64,000 nucleotides of DNA from a virus: IMG/VR virus record IMGVR_UViG_3300010288_000001, positions 1-64,000 of that record; one strand, given 5' to 3'. This document shows positions 24,729 to 30,492 of this stretch, one piece after another (the stretch's first letter is position 1; each line of letters begins with the position of its first letter). The translations under genes were made by a program, and so were the position numbers. Below the pieces are notes generated by a model, which was not told where the DNA came from, searched no databases, and saw nothing but the letters and a program-made list of their open reading frames with translations.

Positions 24729-25145
24729 ATGAAACGGAAATTCGTAGACCTTTACATTGAGATTGCAGAGGTTGTTGCCAAGACTTCAACCGCTACAAGG
24801 CTCAAGGTCGGTGCTGTTGCTGTGAAAGACCATCGTATTCTTAGCGTGGGTTACAACGGCACACCGCCGGGGTTTGATAACGTCTGTGAGACACAGAATG
24901 AAGACGGTTCTACTGTAACAAGGCCTGAGGTCATTCATGCAGAACAAAACGCAATCTACAAAATGGCACGGGACGGTCAGAGTGCTCTCGGTGCGGATTT
25001 GTTTGTGACCCATGCGCCTTGCGTCGAATGTGCCAAAGCCATCAAGACGTCAGGGTTCAGGAAGGTATGGTACAGAAATCAGTATCGTTCTGATGATGGT
25101 ATCAAGTTTCTTCAGCAGCTAGGTGTCGAGGTAGAAAAGATTTAG
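24729..25145 (+). CDS. cd: dCMP deaminase
   Basis: Converts dCMP to dUMP, feeding thymidylate synthesis (ThyX is encoded at 32168-33094). The zinc site is HAEQNAIY plus APCVECAKAI, and the N-terminal GAVAVKDHRILSVGYNGTPPGF is diagnostic. 138 residues, shorter than T4 Cd (193) and near the bacterial size. Confidence 0.95.
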   Translation: MKRKFVDLYIEIAEVVAKTSTATRLKVGAVAVKDHRILSVGYNGTPPGFDNVCETQNEDGSTVTRPEVIHAEQNAIYKMARDGQSALGADLFVTHAPCVECAKAIKTSGFRKVWYRNQYRSDDGIKFLQQLGVEVEKI

Positions 25146-25211
25146 GTTAGAGATTGGATGGGGTGTGGGTCTTGGTGGTTCAAATGAATGTCTAAGAACC
25201 CCGTATGGTTT

Positions 25212-25241
25212 TTGTTGTGAAGCGAAAATTGCCCCTATAAT
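25212..25241 (+). promoter_or_regulatory. Sigma70-like promoter
   Basis: TTGTTG, 18-nt spacer, TATAAT, 40 nt upstream of the small gene at 25281, which also has AAGGAG. Confidence 0.6.
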
Positions 25242-25280
25242 AGGGTTCAATGGGTCTCCGACGTACAAGGAGAAAGATAT

Positions 25281-25568
25281 ATGAGCGATGTAGAACAAAG
25301 GTTGAAACACAGCAAGCGTCTTGCAAACGATGAACGCCATATCGCAAGACAGATGAAGATCGCCAAGTGGCTGGGGTTGAAAGGTAAGCGTGTCGGGCAT
25401 AGACTTCATAAGCTAAATACTGTAACCTGTGGGAATAGCAATTGTGTCTTGTGTGGCAACCCGCGTAAGTTCTTCGGCAAACTTACGATTCAGGAAAAGC
25501 GACACGTGATTGGGGAAAAAGAATTTTTCAAGAATCAGCAAGAAGTTGTTGTCAGCGAAGAATTCTGA
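25281..25568 (+). CDS. Small basic phage protein with CxxC pair
   Basis: 95 residues. The centre, TCGNSNCVLCGNPRKFFGKLTIQEKR, is a pattern repeatedly seen in short phage proteins of unknown role. The N-terminus is lysine/arginine rich. Cys in CGNSNC and VLCG could bind zinc. A promoter for the tRNA array lies within its last codons. Confidence 0.65.
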   Translation: MSDVEQRLKHSKRLANDERHIARQMKIAKWLGLKGKRVGHRLHKLNTVTCGNSNCVLCGNPRKFFGKLTIQEKRHVIGEKEFFKNQQEVVVSEEF

Positions 25569-25574
25569 TATAAT
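25546..25574 (+). promoter_or_regulatory. Promoter for tRNA array
   Basis: TTGTTG, 17-nt spacer, TATAAT, 73 nt before the first tRNA. Confidence 0.6.
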
Positions 25575-25588
25575 GGGATACATGTTGA

Positions 25589-25606
25589 GGACGTTAACAA
25601 ACGTCC
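25589..25606 (+). other. Leader hairpin of tRNA transcript
   Basis: GGACGTT-AACA-AACGTCC, a perfect 7-bp stem and tetraloop a few bases after the predicted transcription start. It could stabilise or guide processing of the tRNA precursor. Confidence 0.5.
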
Positions 25607-25646
25607 GAGACGAAACGTTCTTTAAAAGTCTAGAGGTTGTTTTGTT

Positions 25647-25731
25647 GCCCCTATGGAGGAACTGGTAGACTCGGCGGACTCAAAATCCGCTTCCGAAAGG
25701 AGTGCAGGTTCGAACCCTGCTAGGGGCACCA
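25647..25731 (+). tRNA. tRNA-Leu(CAA)
   Basis: Acceptor GCCCCTA / TAGGGGC, anticodon arm GCGGA-CTCAAAA-TCCGC (CAA), long variable arm, T arm GCAGG-TTCGAAC-CCTGC, A discriminator, CCA encoded. 85 nt, class II as expected for Leu. Confidence 0.95.
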
Positions 25732-25793
25732 TTTCAAAACACAAAATTAGAAATGGGTTAGAATCCCGGACCGATATTGTGTTTTGAAATGGT
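25728..25793 (+). repeat. Inverted repeat spanning Leu-Tyr tRNA spacer
   Basis: ACCATTTCAAAACACAA (25728-25744) pairs perfectly with 25777-25793. The 17-bp arm includes the 3' ACCA of tRNA-Leu. The enclosed 32 nt carry GGGTTAGAATCCCGG, which looks like a relic T arm. Confidence 0.8.
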
Positions 25794-25805
25794 GACGACA
25801 AAGAT

Positions 25806-25898
25806 GCGGTAGTTGATGCTATGGCGTGTGCATCCCCGGACTGTAAATCCGGTCCCTCGTGGTAAACACTGTTGGTTCGAATCCAACCTACCGCACCA
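25806..25898 (+). tRNA. tRNA-Tyr(GTA)
   Basis: Acceptor GCGGTAG / CTACCGC, anticodon arm CCGGA-CTGTAAA-TCCGG (GTA), long variable region, T arm GTTGG-TTCGAAT-CCAAC, CCA encoded. The D-arm region is unusually long. Confidence 0.9.
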
Positions 25899-25989
25899 CT
25901 GATTAAAAGTATCATATGCAGTGATCCAACTAACTGTGATACAACTCAGTAGCGAGTTGGTAGCGGTCACCGTAGAAAAATGGAAATCA

Positions 25990-26060
25990 CTCCGAGTGGT
26001 GTAATGGTAGCGTGCGTGGTTTGGGGCCATGAGGCGAAGGTTCGATTCCTTCTTCGGAGA
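25990..26060 (+). tRNA. tRNA-Pro(TGG)
   Basis: Acceptor CTCCGAG / TTCGGAG, anticodon arm CGTGG-TTTGGGG-CCATG (TGG), T arm GAAGG-TTCGATT-CCTTC, A discriminator. CCA is not fully encoded (CAA follows). The D arm is compact. Confidence 0.85.
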
Positions 26061-26070
26061 CAAAAATTTA

Positions 26071-26153
26071 AGGATGGTTACAGCAGTTATTTTAAGATAT
26101 ACTGGTTGAGAGTTTCGATTTCTCTCTTTAATCAAAAAGTAGGAGCCATCCTG
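26071..26153 (+). other. tRNA-like remnant or structured spacer
   Basis: AGGATGG (26071-26077) pairs with CCATCCT (26146-26152) like an acceptor stem. Inside are GAGAG-TTTCGATTT-CTCTC, similar to a T arm, and a weak CAGT...ACTG arm. There are 19 extra nt between the T-like arm and the closing stem and no D arm. A decayed tRNA or a structured precursor spacer. Confidence 0.45.
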
Positions 26154-26164
26154 TTATATTCAAT

Positions 26165-26241
26165 GCGGTTATAGTGTTTAACGGCTAGCACGCGGGTCTT
26201 CCAAATCCGAAGTGTCAGTTCGAATCTGACTAACCGTTCCA
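26165..26241 (+). tRNA. tRNA-Gly(TCC)
   Basis: Acceptor GCGGTTA / TAACCGT, anticodon arm CGGGT-CTTCCAA-ATCCG (TCC), T arm GTCAG-TTCGAAT-CTGAC, T discriminator, CCA encoded. Confidence 0.92.
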
Positions 26242-26252
26242 AAACGCTTAGT

Positions 26253-26328
26253 GGTGACTTTAGTGTAATGATTAGAACTCTATGTTGTGACCTTGGCAGT
26301 ATGGGTTCAAATCCCGTGGGTCATCCCA
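26253..26328 (+). tRNA. tRNA-His(GTG)
   Basis: An extra 5' G at 26253 opposite discriminator C73 is the His identity mark. Acceptor GTGACTT / GGGTCAT with wobbles, anticodon loop TTGTGAC (GTG), T arm ATGGG-TTCAAAT-CCCGT, CCA encoded. The anticodon stem has one T-T mismatch. Confidence 0.85.
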
Positions 26329-26364
26329 AACGTTTTGAATATATACAAAACAATGTAGATTTTT

Positions 26365-26439
26365 GGGGTTGTGGTATAATTGGGAACACAGCGCCCTTGC
26401 AAGGCGCAGTTCGGGGTTCGATTCCCCGCAGCTCCACCA
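26365..26439 (+). tRNA. tRNA-Ala(TGC)
   Basis: Acceptor GGGGTTG / CAGCTCC, anticodon arm GCGCC-CTTGCAA-GGCGC (TGC), T arm CGGGG-TTCGATT-CCCCG, A discriminator, CCA encoded. Confidence 0.93.
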
Positions 26440-26449
26440 AAATTCATTC

Positions 26450-26530
26450 TTTTAACTCAGTTGGTAGAGCAGCCGCCTATGGCATATTGTGCTGGATTAG
26501 CCAAGTGGTCTACGGCAACGAATTTACAAA
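26450..26530 (+). pseudogene. Two truncated tRNA 5' halves
   Basis: TTTAACTCAGTTGGTAGAGC followed by AGCCGCC looks like a tRNA D arm and the start of an anticodon stem, then breaks off. After it, GGATTAGCCAAGTGGTCTAC with GGCAACGAATTTACAAAATG looks like a second 5' half ending in its anticodon loop. No matching 3' halves follow; a homing endonuclease remnant begins 20 nt later. Confidence 0.5.
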
Positions 26531-26552
26531 ATGTAATTATAAGAATAATAAA

Positions 26553-27018
26553 ATGCTAATATGTAATTTTTGCAACAAAGAATGTAAGAATAATAATTCA
26601 AAAATAAATCATGAGAGATATTGTAAACAAAATCCGAATAGAAGAATTTCAAATTTTGAAAAGGAATCTTTCCATAACAGTGTAAACAAGCACCCACCCG
26701 GTGCTAAAAAAGTAATCAATACATTAAAGCAAGAGAATTAGGTATTGATATTCCAATTAACCCAAATAAGGGTAAATCAATAAAAGGGCATCCCTACACA
26801 GAAGAATTTAAAATACGACAGAGTAAATTAGCAAAAGAACGAGGACTAGATGGGGTTACCCCATCTAGGTGGATAAAATATAAAGGTTATACTTTAGGTT
26901 CAACATGGTAAAAGAAGGAATTACCCATCTATCAGTGGATTGGGTAGAGTACGGTAAATCGGTGAATGTTAAATTATATAGTGCTCCTGCACTTGGAGCA
27001 GTTTTCCCCATGAGATGA
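26553..27018 (+). pseudogene. Decayed homing endonuclease in tRNA array
   Basis: Starts MLICNFCNKECKNNNSKINH, the C2H2-finger opening of a common phage homing-endonuclease family. The frame stops at 26741 after AKKVINTLKQEN. Adding one A in the A6 run near 26706-26711 restores SNQYIKARELGIDIPINPN and continues to KYKGYTLGSTW. A second one-base gain would extend it to VDWVEYGKSVNV before the end at 27018. The nuclease core is missing. AT content is higher than in neighbours, as usual for such elements. Confidence 0.75.
26982..27005 (+). terminator. Terminator of tRNA array
   Basis: TGCTCC (26982-26987) pairs with GGAGCA (26995-27000), followed by GTTTTC. Confidence 0.6.
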
Positions 27019-27060
27019 AACTTGAAAAAGAACTAGTAATCAATGTGTGAATAGTACAAG

Positions 27061-27114
27061 TTATTCAAGTTATACAAGTTATTCAAGTTATTCAAGTTAT
27101 ACAAGTTATACAAG
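27061..27114 (+). repeat. Six 9-bp tandem repeats
   Basis: Consecutive TTATTCAAG or TTATACAAG units with a partial unit before them, about 90 nt upstream of the gene at 27208. The T/A variant order is T, A, T, T, A, A. Possible protein-binding or replication-slippage array. Confidence 0.9.
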
Positions 27115-27207
27115 AAACCAGCAACAACCTCTAGACTTCCCAAGGACCTTCCTATAAAATAAATTTTCGTTGGTTGTTATTGCTCTGAACTCTGAAAGGA
27201 ATGTGAA

Positions 27208-27681
27208 ATGGCTCTTATCCCTGTTAACTCTTTGGAAGGTTTCCGTCAAATCTCTGATGGTTACTTTTTCAACACTGAAACAAGTCAACTGCTGAGCAAT
27301 AAGAAGGACGGTTCCTTCGCTATCCTGTCTGGTAGCGTTCGGAATGGTACTCGCCGTTACAACCTGCAACTCAAGCGTGAGTATAAAACCAATTGGGTCA
27401 AGTCTGATTATGTGAAGCATGAAGATTTGGCAAAAAAAGCAATCGAAGCTTCTAAGCTTATTGAGACTGCTAAGGCTCAAGCACGAGGGCAAAAGAAGGG
27501 TTGGGTGATTGGATTTATCCAAGATGGCTACATCAGACTAGATATTTTTCCCGAGGTATATGAAACCGAAGCTGAAGTGAACGCCGAGATCGAGCGTCAG
27601 GCTCATGATGACGAGGGTATGACCTTTGTGAAGCTGAAAGTTGAGAACTTTGTCGTTAGCGGCGGGGTTCAATGGTCGTGA
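27208..27681 (+). CDS. Hypothetical protein
   Basis: 157 residues with AAGGAA before the ATG. The N-terminal half looks like a small beta domain (VNSLEGFRQISDGYFFNTET). The middle is a Lys/Ala helix and the C-terminal half has GWVIGFIQDGYIRLDIFPEV. It is the first gene after the tandem repeats. No family recognised. Confidence 0.65.
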   Translation: MALIPVNSLEGFRQISDGYFFNTETSQLLSNKKDGSFAILSGSVRNGTRRYNLQLKREYKTNWVKSDYVKHEDLAKKAIEASKLIETAKAQARGQKKGWVIGFIQDGYIRLDIFPEVYETEAEVNAEIERQAHDDEGMTFVKLKVENFVVSGGVQWS

Positions 27682-27699
27682 AATTTTTTGACAAAGAGG

Positions 27700-27727
27700 C
27701 TAGACGGCCCTTTTGTTTGCTGTACAA
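27700..27727 (+). promoter_or_regulatory. Early-type promoter
   Basis: TAGACG, 16-nt spacer, TACAAT, 28 nt upstream of the moron gene at 27756. Confidence 0.6.
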
Positions 27728-27755
27728 TGTAGTCATACGGTAAACGAAAGGAAAC

Positions 27756-27995
27756 ATGATGAACACCGGTGATTTTATCGAGATGTGCATGAAGGACGTT
27801 GATGCCAAGATTCTGATGGCAGAGCGTGACGCGCTGGAAGCCGAGAATGAGCGGCTGCGAAAGGCCTTGGCTGCGATGGTTTCGTGGTTTCCATCAGCGG
27901 ACACGTATCGCCGCCTGGGGTTTGACCCCGAGACGCCGATGCAAGTGCTGAAGGAGGCCAAAGCTGTACTGTTCAAGGAGAACCGCAATGGCTGA
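27756..27995 (+). CDS. GC-rich moron protein with leucine-zipper helix
   Basis: 79 residues with AAAGGAAAC before two adjacent ATGs. Residues 18-42 form a charged coiled coil (AERDALEAENERLRKALAAM). GC content is clearly above the phage average, so recent transfer from a bacterial or prophage source is likely. It overlaps the next gene start by 8 nt. Function unknown. Confidence 0.6.
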   Translation: MMNTGDFIEMCMKDVDAKILMAERDALEAENERLRKALAAMVSWFPSADTYRRLGFDPETPMQVLKEAKAVLFKENRNG

Positions 27996-28630
27996 CCGTT
28001 ACGAGGAAATCCGCAAGGCACTAGCGAAGGGGCCGACGCCGGGCCCGTGGCGGGTTTGCCCTACCAATAGCGGGACGTTTGTAAAGAGCGAACGGGTTTC
28101 TGGCCGAAGTCCGCCATTGCCGAACCGCCCAAGACGTTAAGGCAGACGCCCATCTGATCGCCGCTTGCAACCCCGACACGATCCGCGAGCTGCTTGAAGA
28201 GCGGGATGCACTTGCACGCGAAAACGAAACATTGAAGCGCTGTGCTATTATGTACTTGGGGTGGCAGGCTAGGTCTGGCTGGTCCAATTTTGACACCGTG
28301 CAACGCATCCGGACATCATATGACATGCCTCACATCACTCCTGCTCCCGCCGAAATCCATACGGCGCTGCAGGCTATTCAAGATGCCGCTCACGCCGCCC
28401 GAAAAGGGCGGCTCGTTGCCCAGTATAAGCGTCGCTCAGATGACTATGGCCCTTGGGTACGAACGAAGTTACCAGCGGATGTTGGGAGCCCGGAGTCTTT
28501 GATTTACGATCGTGGGGCCACCCACGTAGCGGTTGACCACATTGAGTTGTGGTCGGTTTTCCGAGGCTGGAACAACTTGGACAAAGTGCTCCGCGGTCTT
28601 CACCTCATCTATGGCAATGCTCTCGGATAA
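27988..28630 (+). pseudogene. Ea22-like moron gene, frameshifted
   Basis: Starts MADRYEEIRKALAKGPTPGPW, the opening of a prophage-type protein family. The frame ends at 28137, but the expected continuation (EVRHCRTAQDVKADAHLIAA, then CNPDTIRELLEERDALAREN) lies in another frame and runs on through 28232-28630. The junction is near 28076-28095 and needs one base lost or two gained; it is not a homopolymer. GC-rich, like its upstream neighbour. Confidence 0.65.
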
Positions 28631-28637
28631 AAAGTCC

Positions 28638-28665
28638 TAGACATCGTCTGAAACCATGTTATAAT
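28638..28665 (+). promoter_or_regulatory. Early-type promoter
   Basis: TAGACA, 16-nt spacer, TATAAT, directly upstream of the operon 28681-30261. The expected start of transcription falls near 28672, so the ATG at 28672 would be almost leaderless. Confidence 0.7.
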
Positions 28666-28680
28666 GGAGGCATGAAGACG

Positions 28681-28872
28681 ATGAACAACAACGAAAATCT
28701 ATTCATGGAACAAGTTCAGAAAGATCCTATGCCCTTCACTCTGATTACCGAAAAGGGTAAGATCATGCATTTCTACATCAAAGAGACTGCCGAGTTGTAT
28801 CAACGACTTGAAGGCGGAGTCATTGTGACTGAAGGTGTTCTCAAAGTTTCTGATTGTAAGGAAATCACTTGA
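28681..28872 (+). CDS. Small hypothetical protein
   Basis: 63 residues from ATG 28681 (MNNNENLFMEQVQKDPMPF); an in-frame ATG lies at 28672. Likely a small beta domain (FTLITEKGKIMHFYIKET). First gene of a chain of overlapping small genes. Confidence 0.6.
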   Translation: MNNNENLFMEQVQKDPMPFTLITEKGKIMHFYIKETAELYQRLEGGVIVTEGVLKVSDCKEIT

Positions 28873-29084
28873 ATTCGTTTTTGAAGTGGAGCGCTACAGT
28901 CTTGACGATTGCGGGTGCTCTTTTGACATCCTTGAACACCTATCCTTTGAATGTTTGGGCTTTCAATGCGGGTAGCGTCCTGTGGTTGATTTTTGCAGTC
29001 AGGATCAAAGAAAATTCCTTGATTGTTGTCAATACGGGTTTGCTTGCGATTTATATGCTTGGTGCCGCTAAGGCACTATTCTAA
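28869..29084 (+). CDS. Small membrane protein
   Basis: 71 residues beginning with TTG in a TTGA overlap with the upstream stop. Two to three hydrophobic helices (WSATVLTIAGALLTS; WAFNAGSVLWLIFAV; LIVVNTGLLAIYMLGAA). Early inner-membrane protein of unknown role. Confidence 0.6.
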   Translation: MNSFLKWSATVLTIAGALLTSLNTYPLNVWAFNAGSVLWLIFAVRIKENSLIVVNTGLLAIYMLGAAKALF

Positions 29085-29095
29085 GTAAGAATATC

Positions 29096-29236
29096 ATGTT
29101 TGAAATTGTTGCTAGCGTTATATGTTTCGTTTTGTTTATTGTCACTATGTACCATATATCTGAAAAAACTGACGGTTGTAGTGGCGATTGCAACCAAGGT
29201 CGTAGCGAATGCAATTGTGAAAGGAAACAGCGATGA
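29096..29236 (+). CDS. Small membrane protein with Cys-rich tail
   Basis: 46 residues: one N-terminal transmembrane helix (IVASVICFVLFIVTMY) and a cytoplasmic or periplasmic tail GCSGDCNQGRSECNCERK. Cys-Gln-Gly-Arg tails of this sort are common in short phage membrane proteins. The stop overlaps the next ATG (ATGA). An overlapping frame (29100-29348) is rejected. Confidence 0.65.
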   Translation: MFEIVASVICFVLFIVTMYHISEKTDGCSGDCNQGRSECNCERKQR

Positions 29237-29379
29237 GTGGATGGCTTATTATTCTAACGGGCATCATTTATGCCTACGTTGCTCTAGAGCAAGGCATGAA
29301 AGGCAATACCGGCATGTTGCTCGCATATGCGGGTTATGCTTTCGCTAACATCGGACTTTATATGGTGGCATCAAAATGA
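29233..29379 (+). CDS. Small membrane protein
   Basis: 48 residues with two hydrophobic helices (GWLIILTGIIYAYVALEQ and MLLAYAGYAFANIGLYMV). ATGA overlaps at both ends indicate translational coupling. Unknown role. Confidence 0.6.
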   Translation: MSGWLIILTGIIYAYVALEQGMKGNTGMLLAYAGYAFANIGLYMVASK

Positions 29380-30065
29380 AAGTAGAAATTGGCCCTTATG
29401 TAAATTGGGTTGGACCTTATCAAATTGCTGAGAAGCTTTGCTTTTGGGTTAAGAAGGTTCCTGATGAATATGGAATCATGCGTCATCCAGACTGGGTGCA
29501 TGATTTTGGCACTTGGCTTGCAGAAGATAAGGACGGAAACGATTCTTGGCTTATGAAACTCTGCCAGTGGATTAACTCCAAGAGAAAACGTAAGGTCAAG
29601 GTTCGTATTGACAAGTATGACACATGGAATATGGATGCCAATCTAGCCCTCATCATTCTACCTATGCTGAAACAACTGAAGGCTACCAAACATGGTTCAC
29701 CTCACGTTGATGATGAGGATGTTCCGGAAGAACTCCGTTCAACTTCAGCGCCTGCCAAAGAGAATGAATATGACATTGACGCCAATCACCATAAGCGCTG
29801 GGATTGGGTTCTTGATGAAATGATTTGGGCGTTTGAGCAACTTCACCCAGACAACGACTGGGAAGAACATTATCGCTCTGGTGAGTTTGACATTAAGTGG
29901 GAGCCCTGTGAATGGAACGAGAACGGCAAGCCCAAGCTGTTCAAAATGGAACGCGGCCCTAACCATACATACAAGTGCGACTATGAAGGAATTCGTAAGC
30001 ATGAAGAACGCATTCGACGTGGAACGACCCTGTTCGGAAAATATTACCGAAGCCTCTGGGACTGA
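29376..30065 (+). CDS. Conserved phage hypothetical protein
   Basis: 229 residues, soluble, Trp-rich. VRIDKYDTWNMDANLALIIL followed by PMLKQLKATKHGSP matches a protein I recall from many large marine and freshwater phages, without known function. It overlaps the upstream gene by 4 nt and the next start by 65 nt. Confidence 0.75.
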   Translation: MKVEIGPYVNWVGPYQIAEKLCFWVKKVPDEYGIMRHPDWVHDFGTWLAEDKDGNDSWLMKLCQWINSKRKRKVKVRIDKYDTWNMDANLALIILPMLKQLKATKHGSPHVDDEDVPEELRSTSAPAKENEYDIDANHHKRWDWVLDEMIWAFEQLHPDNDWEEHYRSGEFDIKWEPCEWNENGKPKLFKMERGPNHTYKCDYEGIRKHEERIRRGTTLFGKYYRSLWD

Positions 30066-30261
30066 TTTCTTCAGGTGGTTTCACGAAATTGAAGGATTCG
30101 GATTTAGGTCAGAGCGTTTCTATGATGACATTCTGATCTACATGTTTGACGGAGCAAAGGACTTTCAAGCTGCCACTAGAATGATGGTAAAGTGGCTGGA
30201 AGCTGCTTTTGAAGCAGGTGTTAATCAACAAAAAAATTCTTTTTATAAGGCACAAGATTGA
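30001..30261 (+). CDS. Small hypothetical protein
   Basis: 86 residues from ATG 30001 (MKNAFDVERPCSENITEASG), starting inside the previous gene. Helical C-terminal half (DFQAATRMMVKWLEAAFEAG). Function unknown. Confidence 0.6.
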   Translation: MKNAFDVERPCSENITEASGTDFFRWFHEIEGFGFRSERFYDDILIYMFDGAKDFQAATRMMVKWLEAAFEAGVNQQKNSFYKAQD

Positions 30262-30283
30262 TATATAATGAACTAATACCCGG

Positions 30284-30307
30284 TTAAAGATCGTGTATTT
30301 TTCACGC
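30284..30307 (+). repeat. Left arm of 24-nt inverted repeat
   Basis: The reverse complement of this segment matches 32000-32023 at 22 of 24 positions. The two copies bracket the Ro60-like gene. Confidence 0.85.
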
Positions 30308-30311
30308 AATA

Positions 30312-30430
30312 AGGAACGTTTCAGCAAGCAGATCAAGAACCCGACATATTAAAACTTAGATCTAGCATGCCTTTGTATGCTTTTGGGTTAGAGCGTGAGC
30401 CCTCATGAGTGCTTAGTGCACAGCGTTCCT
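30312..30430 (+). ncRNA. Candidate structured RNA upstream of Ro60-like gene
   Basis: AGGAACG (30312-30318) pairs with CGTTCCT (30424-30430), closing a region with internal stems AACCC/GGGTT (30338-30342 with 30385-30389) and AGCAT/ATGCT (30364-30368 with 30377-30381), plus GTGC/GCAC near the 3' side. End-to-end closure and ~120 nt resemble Y RNAs that Ro proteins bind, or it may be a 5' UTR regulator. No coding frame of note. Pairings were found by eye only. Confidence 0.45.
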
Positions 30431-30492
30431 GTATAAAAGGTTGCTTTCAGCAATTCATCTCTTGAAATCATAAACAACCTGCGGAGATTATT

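Noticed and set aside
25622-26135. Minus-strand ORFs of 97 and 125 codons opposite the tRNA array
   Set aside because: Antisense tRNA sequence (e.g. VGWIRTNS, GRLDSNQ) is a well-known spurious protein source.
26268-26741. 157-codon ORF through tRNA genes
   Set aside because: Its first 95 codons cross tRNA-His and tRNA-Ala; only the part from 26553 resembles a protein (endonuclease remnant).
27061-27114. Possible CRISPR array
   Set aside because: Units are 9 bp in direct tandem with no spacers and no cas genes.
28021-28326. Minus-strand ORFs in the GC-rich moron
   Set aside because: Shadows of the frameshifted moron gene.
29100-29348. 82-codon ORF
   Set aside because: The region encodes two small membrane proteins (29096-29236 and 29233-29379) chained by ATGA overlaps; this frame has mixed, unnatural composition.
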